This document shows positions 60,962 to 64,000 of a DNA stretch of 64,000 bases, piece by piece. Position 1 is the stretch's first letter. Each line of letters begins with the position of its first letter. The stretch is from Candidatus Poribacteria bacterium (GTDB taxonomy: Bacteria > Poribacteria > WGA-4E > WGA-3G): assembly GCA_022821065.1 (NCBI GenBank), contig JAJEEK010000063.1:1-64000 (forward strand), read 5' to 3'. The notes beneath the pieces are model-generated. The model was given only the letters and a program-made list of their open reading frames with translations, made no database searches and was not told the DNA's origin. Made by a program: the position numbers and the translations under genes.

Positions 60962-62290
60962 ATGAAAAAACCAAATATAATCTATATTCATTCACACGAC
61001 ACGGGACGGTATGTGCAACCCTACGGACACGCGATACCGACCCCGAACATACAAAAACTTTCAGAAGAGGGTGTCGTGTTCCGAAACGCGTTTTGTGCGA
61101 ACCCGACCTGTTCACCGTCGCGCGCTGCACTCCTCACCGGACAGTGGGCACATAGCTGCGGTATGGGCGGATTGGCGAACCGCGGCTGGAGCCTGCCTGT
61201 ATCCGACCACCTCATACCGCATACGCTAAACCGTAACGGGTATGTCACGGCATTGGCTGGGTTCCAGCACGTTGTGCGAGATGTTCAAGAGCCAGGCTAC
61301 CAACGGCTCTTAGCGCAAGATAGCGGACGCGCCGGTGCGGAAGAGCGCGCACGCAACTTCATCGCCGAGAACCACGACGCGCCGTTTTTCTTAGATGTCG
61401 GTTTCGGTGAGACGCATCGCCGCGCGAAAGGATTCGCGCCACAACCAGAGGGCGAACCGAAGACGGATCCGCGCTATGTGAAACCACCGGCACCGTTCCC
61501 CGATACGCCTGTAACGCGACAGGATATGGCGGAATACATAGATTCAGCACGGACACTCGATCAGAAGATGGGTGTGATTTTTGATGCACTCGAAGAGAAT
61601 GGGATCGCTGAAAACACGCTCGTGATATGTACGACTGACCACGGACTCGCATTCCCACGCATGAAATGCCATCTTAGCGATCACGGTATCGGTGTTATGT
61701 TGATTGTCCGTGGGCCCGGTGGTTTTAGTGGCGGGCAAGTCGTGGACGGATTGGTTAGCCAAGTTGATCTGTTCCCTACGATCTGTGAATTGGCAGGTAT
61801 TGAAGCCCCAGAGTGGTTGCAAGGCACCTCCGTTCTACCGTTGGTTCGCGGCGAGGCGGACGATGTTCGCGACGCTATTTTCGCAGAAGTCAACTATCAC
61901 TGCTGTTATGAACCGCAGCGCGCCGTCCGGACGCAGCGGTGGAAATATATCCGACGTTATGACGATGCTGAGAAATGGGCACTGCCGAATTGCGACGATA
62001 GCATCAGCAAAACCTTTATGCTGGATCACGGTTGGGCGGATCAGCCTGTTGAATCTGAGCGGTTATACGATGTCGTGTTTGATGCGTCGGAGGCGCATAA
62101 TCTCGCTGCGGATCCCGATTACGCGGAGGTTTTGGCAGAGATGCGCGAGCGTTTGGAACAGTGGCGATCAGAGACCGATGATCCGGTGAGCGAGAACCAG
62201 ATTATGGTGCCACCAGAGACAGCCGTGGTAAACGATCCAACGGATGTGTCGCCGGGGGATCAACACTATCCGGCACGTGAGATGGTATAA
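60962..62290 (+). CDS. Sulfatase (type I, FGly-dependent)
   Basis: A 442-residue sulfatase. Cys50 in NPTCSPSRAALLTG is the canonical CxPSR site for formylglycine. IIYIHSHDTGRY is the N-terminal metal site (the usual D-D is H-D here) and TTDHGLAFPRMK the C-terminal one. It resembles heparan N-sulfatase / SGSH-type enzymes. No signal peptide is visible. The gene starts 25 bases after the toxin, but no functional link is likely. Confidence 0.9.
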   Translation: MKKPNIIYIHSHDTGRYVQPYGHAIPTPNIQKLSEEGVVFRNAFCANPTCSPSRAALLTGQWAHSCGMGGLANRGWSLPVSDHLIPHTLNRNGYVTALAGFQHVVRDVQEPGYQRLLAQDSGRAGAEERARNFIAENHDAPFFLDVGFGETHRRAKGFAPQPEGEPKTDPRYVKPPAPFPDTPVTRQDMAEYIDSARTLDQKMGVIFDALEENGIAENTLVICTTDHGLAFPRMKCHLSDHGIGVMLIVRGPGGFSGGQVVDGLVSQVDLFPTICELAGIEAPEWLQGTSVLPLVRGEADDVRDAIFAEVNYHCCYEPQRAVRTQRWKYIRRYDDAEKWALPNCDDSISKTFMLDHGWADQPVESERLYDVVFDASEAHNLAADPDYAEVLAEMRERLEQWRSETDDPVSENQIMVPPETAVVNDPTDVSPGDQHYPAREMV

Positions 62291-62312
62291 TGTATGGGTG
62301 GATAGAGTTTCC

Positions 62313-62474
62313 TCCTAATGAATTGATCTACTACAAACCATCTATCTGTCAACATCAAAATGAAAGGTAAACCCTGTTCATAGTAGTGTGATTTTGCGGC
62401 GTACTCGCCCAAATGCGATCTGCATTATCACACGTCAAGAACGGGCAATGAATTGCCCTACTACGAACCGTCCA
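62313..62474. repeat. Diverged direct repeats (AATGAATTG...TACTAC)
   Basis: Two related segments, AATGAATTGATCTACTACAA (62316-62335) and AATGAATTGCCCTACTACGA (62446-62465), both followed by ACC and a TC(T/C)AT run. The second is preceded by GGGCA, which gives a hairpin GGGCAAT/ATTGCCC. It is a short intergenic family of its own, between the sulfatase and a small gene on the other strand. Confidence 0.5.
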
Positions 62475-62496
62475 TTAGTTTAAATGTGACAGACTA

Positions 62497-62676
62497 CTAA
62501 TCCATCTCTGGGGCTTTTGGGGGTTTGGGTTGCGGTTTATCCTGACCGTTTTTAGCCCATTTCACCCATTCTGCATGTTTTTTCTGTGCTTCGGATAAAC
62601 CCTCAGCTAAACCTTTTAAACGCGCTCTTTCGAGCCTCCGATACTCAAGTTTTTCAAACAGTATCTTCACTAACAT
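62497..62676 (-). CDS. Small charged protein of unknown function
   Basis: A 59-residue protein from the ATG at 62676, which has a strong GGGAGG site 6 bases upstream; the frame extends further without support. A basic amphipathic helix (KILFEKLEYRRLERARLKGLAEGL) is followed by a Lys/Pro-rich tail. No family was recognised. It starts 31 bases after the ThuA gene and is probably co-transcribed with it. Confidence 0.6.
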   Translation of the reverse strand: MLVKILFEKLEYRRLERARLKGLAEGLSEAQKKHAEWVKWAKNGQDKPQPKPPKAPEMD

Positions 62677-62707
62677 GATAACCTCCCAAGCAACTTCCCA
62701 TTTTGTT

Positions 62708-63343
62708 TTAAAGTCGATTGCCTGCCCATAGGGCACCGCGGCGGATAACGGTTTGAAAACTTGGATTTTCAAGCACAGCCATATCGTGTCCGAGTGCGAA
62801 GTAGAAGACTCTGCCATCGCCGTAAGTATGGTGAAACGCCATGACGTGGGTCTCGTCTTTCGTCTCGTCATAGGCGTGCATCAGGTGGTGCGATGCGTCC
62901 GGGTTGTGCTTCAGGTAGTAGAGTTCATCTGTCGCTTGAAAATCGGCTAACCCTTCTGTGATGGGATGGTTCGGGTCGCTGACATTAACGGTGAAGTCCA
63001 TATACGGACTGTGCCCGTTGAAGAACCCGTTGAGCATGCCGTGGTAGTTTTCAGACTCGCGGAACGAAGCGGCGGCGGTGTGCAGTCCGAAGAACCCGCC
63101 ACCTGCTCGGATATAGTCGAGTAAGCCTGTCTCTTGTGCTTTCGTGAGTTCCCCAACGTCTGTATAGAAAAGTACGGTGTCATACTTTTCAAGTCCGTCT
63201 GCGAGGATACTGTAGTCTTGCGAGAAATCGGCTTCAATGGTATCAGTGTTGTTCAGCATGGATGTCAGGAACTGTCCATTTCCGGTATGGTCGTGATAGA
63301 TACCTTCCGTTCCGAGAAATATAAGTACTTTAAGAGTCTCCAT
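62708..63343 (-). CDS. ThuA-like protein
   Basis: A 211-residue class I glutamine-amidotransferase-fold protein of the ThuA (trehalose utilisation) family, from the ATG at 63343 with GAGGT 6 bases upstream. The pattern is complete: VLIFLGTEGIYHD, DYSILADGLEKYDTVLFYTD, RAGGGFFGLHTAAASF, and VMAFHHTYGDGRVFYFALGH. Family members act in disaccharide metabolism, often next to Gfo/Idh/MocA dehydrogenases, though the reaction is unknown. Confidence 0.88.
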   Translation of the reverse strand: METLKVLIFLGTEGIYHDHTGNGQFLTSMLNNTDTIEADFSQDYSILADGLEKYDTVLFYTDVGELTKAQETGLLDYIRAGGGFFGLHTAAASFRESENYHGMLNGFFNGHSPYMDFTVNVSDPNHPITEGLADFQATDELYYLKHNPDASHHLMHAYDETKDETHVMAFHHTYGDGRVFYFALGHDMAVLENPSFQTVIRRGALWAGNRL

Positions 63344-63390
63344 TTTTACCTCTTTAGTTTTTTCCGTGTGGCCTTTAATCAATGCTTTAG

Positions 63391-63524
63391 CACACCACAA
63401 GCGAGGTTACAAACCTCGCCTGCAAGATATTGCTTAGTTCTAACTTATGCGTGTGATTTTTAACCAGTTATTCCGGCACGCCACAGGCGCGGTTGCAAAC
63501 CTCGCCTGCAAGATATTGCTTAGT
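63391..63524. repeat. Two copies of a GCGAGGTT hairpin repeat
   Basis: 63391-63438 and 63477-63524 share CACNCCACANGCGNGGTTNCAAACCTCGCC followed by TGCAAGATATTGCTTAGT. Each folds into a GC-rich hairpin with a CAA loop. They fill the gap between the partial dehydrogenase gene and the ThuA gene. The core has the same design as repeat B (a GC-rich GGTT-N-AACC hairpin). Confidence 0.65.
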
Positions 63525-63534
63525 CCGGTCCTTA

Positions 63535-64000
63535 TTAGGGGACCACGAGAACTTTGACGGATCCGTGTTCGTCGCGCCCTGCGGCGACAGCGAATGCTTC
63601 GCTAATGTCGTCTAAGTCGAATCGGTGTGTGATGAGTGGGTTCGGATCAAGTTTACCAGCGGCGAGTAAGTCTATAGCGATCTGAAATTCTGTTCTCCCG
63701 CCGCGTCTCCCGTAACAGAAGGACCAGATGACAGTGAGTTCTCGACTGCGTGCGAAACGTTCTGAAAAGGTGAGCGGTGTCCGATGTCCACCGACCATAC
63801 AGACGCGTCCGCGTTTCGCTGCGATTTCTGTCGCCTGTTCCAACGTATTTGCGGTGCCGCCGACCGCCTCAAAGACGACATCCGCTCCGCGTCCGTCGCT
63901 CCAGTCCATGATTGCCGCTACAGCATCCGTCTTATCCACATTGATAGGTACGGCTCCTACAGCATCGTTTGCAATCTGTAAGGGTGGGTCCGGTTTCCCT
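63535..64000 (-). CDS. Zinc-type dehydrogenase, C-terminal part (runs off the window)
   Basis: The frame is open from the stop at 63535 to the window edge: 154 residues, the C-terminal half of a medium-chain dehydrogenase. LQIANDAVGAVPINVDKTD, GADVVFEAVGG and GRVCMVGG are the cofactor-domain segments after the Rossmann loop, followed by the C-terminal substrate strands (LITHRFDLDDISEAF). The zinc-binding N-terminal half lies to the right of the window. Confidence 0.87.
   Translation of the reverse strand, partial: GKPDPPLQIANDAVGAVPINVDKTDAVAAIMDWSDGRGADVVFEAVGGTANTLEQATEIAAKRGRVCMVGGHRTPLTFSERFARSRELTVIWSFCYGRRGGRTEFQIAIDLLAAGKLDPNPLITHRFDLDDISEAFAVAAGRDEHGSVKVLVVP

Noticed and set aside
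1..64000. tRNA or rRNA genes.
   Set aside because: No cloverleaf with a GGTTCRA arm and acceptor stem, and no rRNA motif, was found in the gaps by eye; a tRNAscan run would settle this.

Overview
The window is bacterial chromosome, densely coded on both strands. The gene content is what I know from Candidatus Poribacteria and similar uncultured marine or sponge-associated bacteria: FGly-type sulfatases, PhyH-type Fe(II)/2-oxoglutarate oxygenases, Gfo/Idh/MocA and medium-chain dehydrogenases, ThuA-like proteins, planctomycete-type cytochrome/DUF pairs (DUF1549/1553, DUF1592 with DUF1552), CRTAC/ASPIC proteins and a secreted protein ending in a dockerin-like segment. The taxon is an inference from gene content. 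No rRNA, tRNA, CRISPR array or complete transposon was recognised.

Layout. 0.4-9.3 kb: lon overlapping a DUF1549/1553 cytochrome gene, a small unknown, a TPR gene followed by a UGSC-family selenoprotein (in-frame TGA with a SECIS-like hairpin), an M14-like zinc hydrolase and an enolase-superfamily dehydratase; this part carries four copies of a 119-bp MITE-like repeat, one interrupted by another repeat. 9.3-15.2 kb (minus): a secreted protein, a HigBA-like locus whose toxin frame carries a TAG and whose antitoxin-like protein has TPRs in place of a DNA-binding domain, then HAD phosphatase, oligogalacturonate lyase-like and LRR genes. 15.4-22.2 kb: DUF58, an orphan ABC ATPase, and dehydrogenases. 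22.3-28.2 kb: methyltransferase remnant, three PhyH oxygenases (two tandem paralogs with HxH for HxD), a sulfatase and a metallophosphoesterase. 28.2-31.2 kb: two PspB-like membrane proteins, a tyrosine recombinase, holA with a large insertion. 31.2-39 kb: possible structured RNA, FmdB zinc ribbon, toroid and NHL secreted proteins, threonine synthase and ornithine carbamoyltransferase. 39-43.4 kb: a single-chain nuclease-methyltransferase (type ISP-like without helicase) and a malate/lactate dehydrogenase. 43.5-50.6 kb: DUF1592 cytochrome and its usual partner DUF1552, separated by a HEKSH metallopeptidase-like gene, an antitoxin, a decayed antitoxin and a Tat-exported SMP-30 lactonase whose leader duplicates the DUF1552 leader. 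51.3-57.4 kb (minus): a four-gene unit of TPR, SUMF1-like, CRTAC-ankyrin and DUF6785-like membrane protein. 57.7-64 kb: zinc and Gfo/Idh/MocA dehydrogenases, a MazF-like toxin-antitoxin pair, a sulfatase, ThuA and a partial dehydrogenase.

Taken together the genes suggest oxidation and desulfation of sulfated or modified sugars, with much of the machinery exported. Repeat families, truncated genes and decaying toxin-antitoxin loci show a genome under active small-scale rearrangement. The strongest single observation is the selenocysteine gene at 5857-6390.
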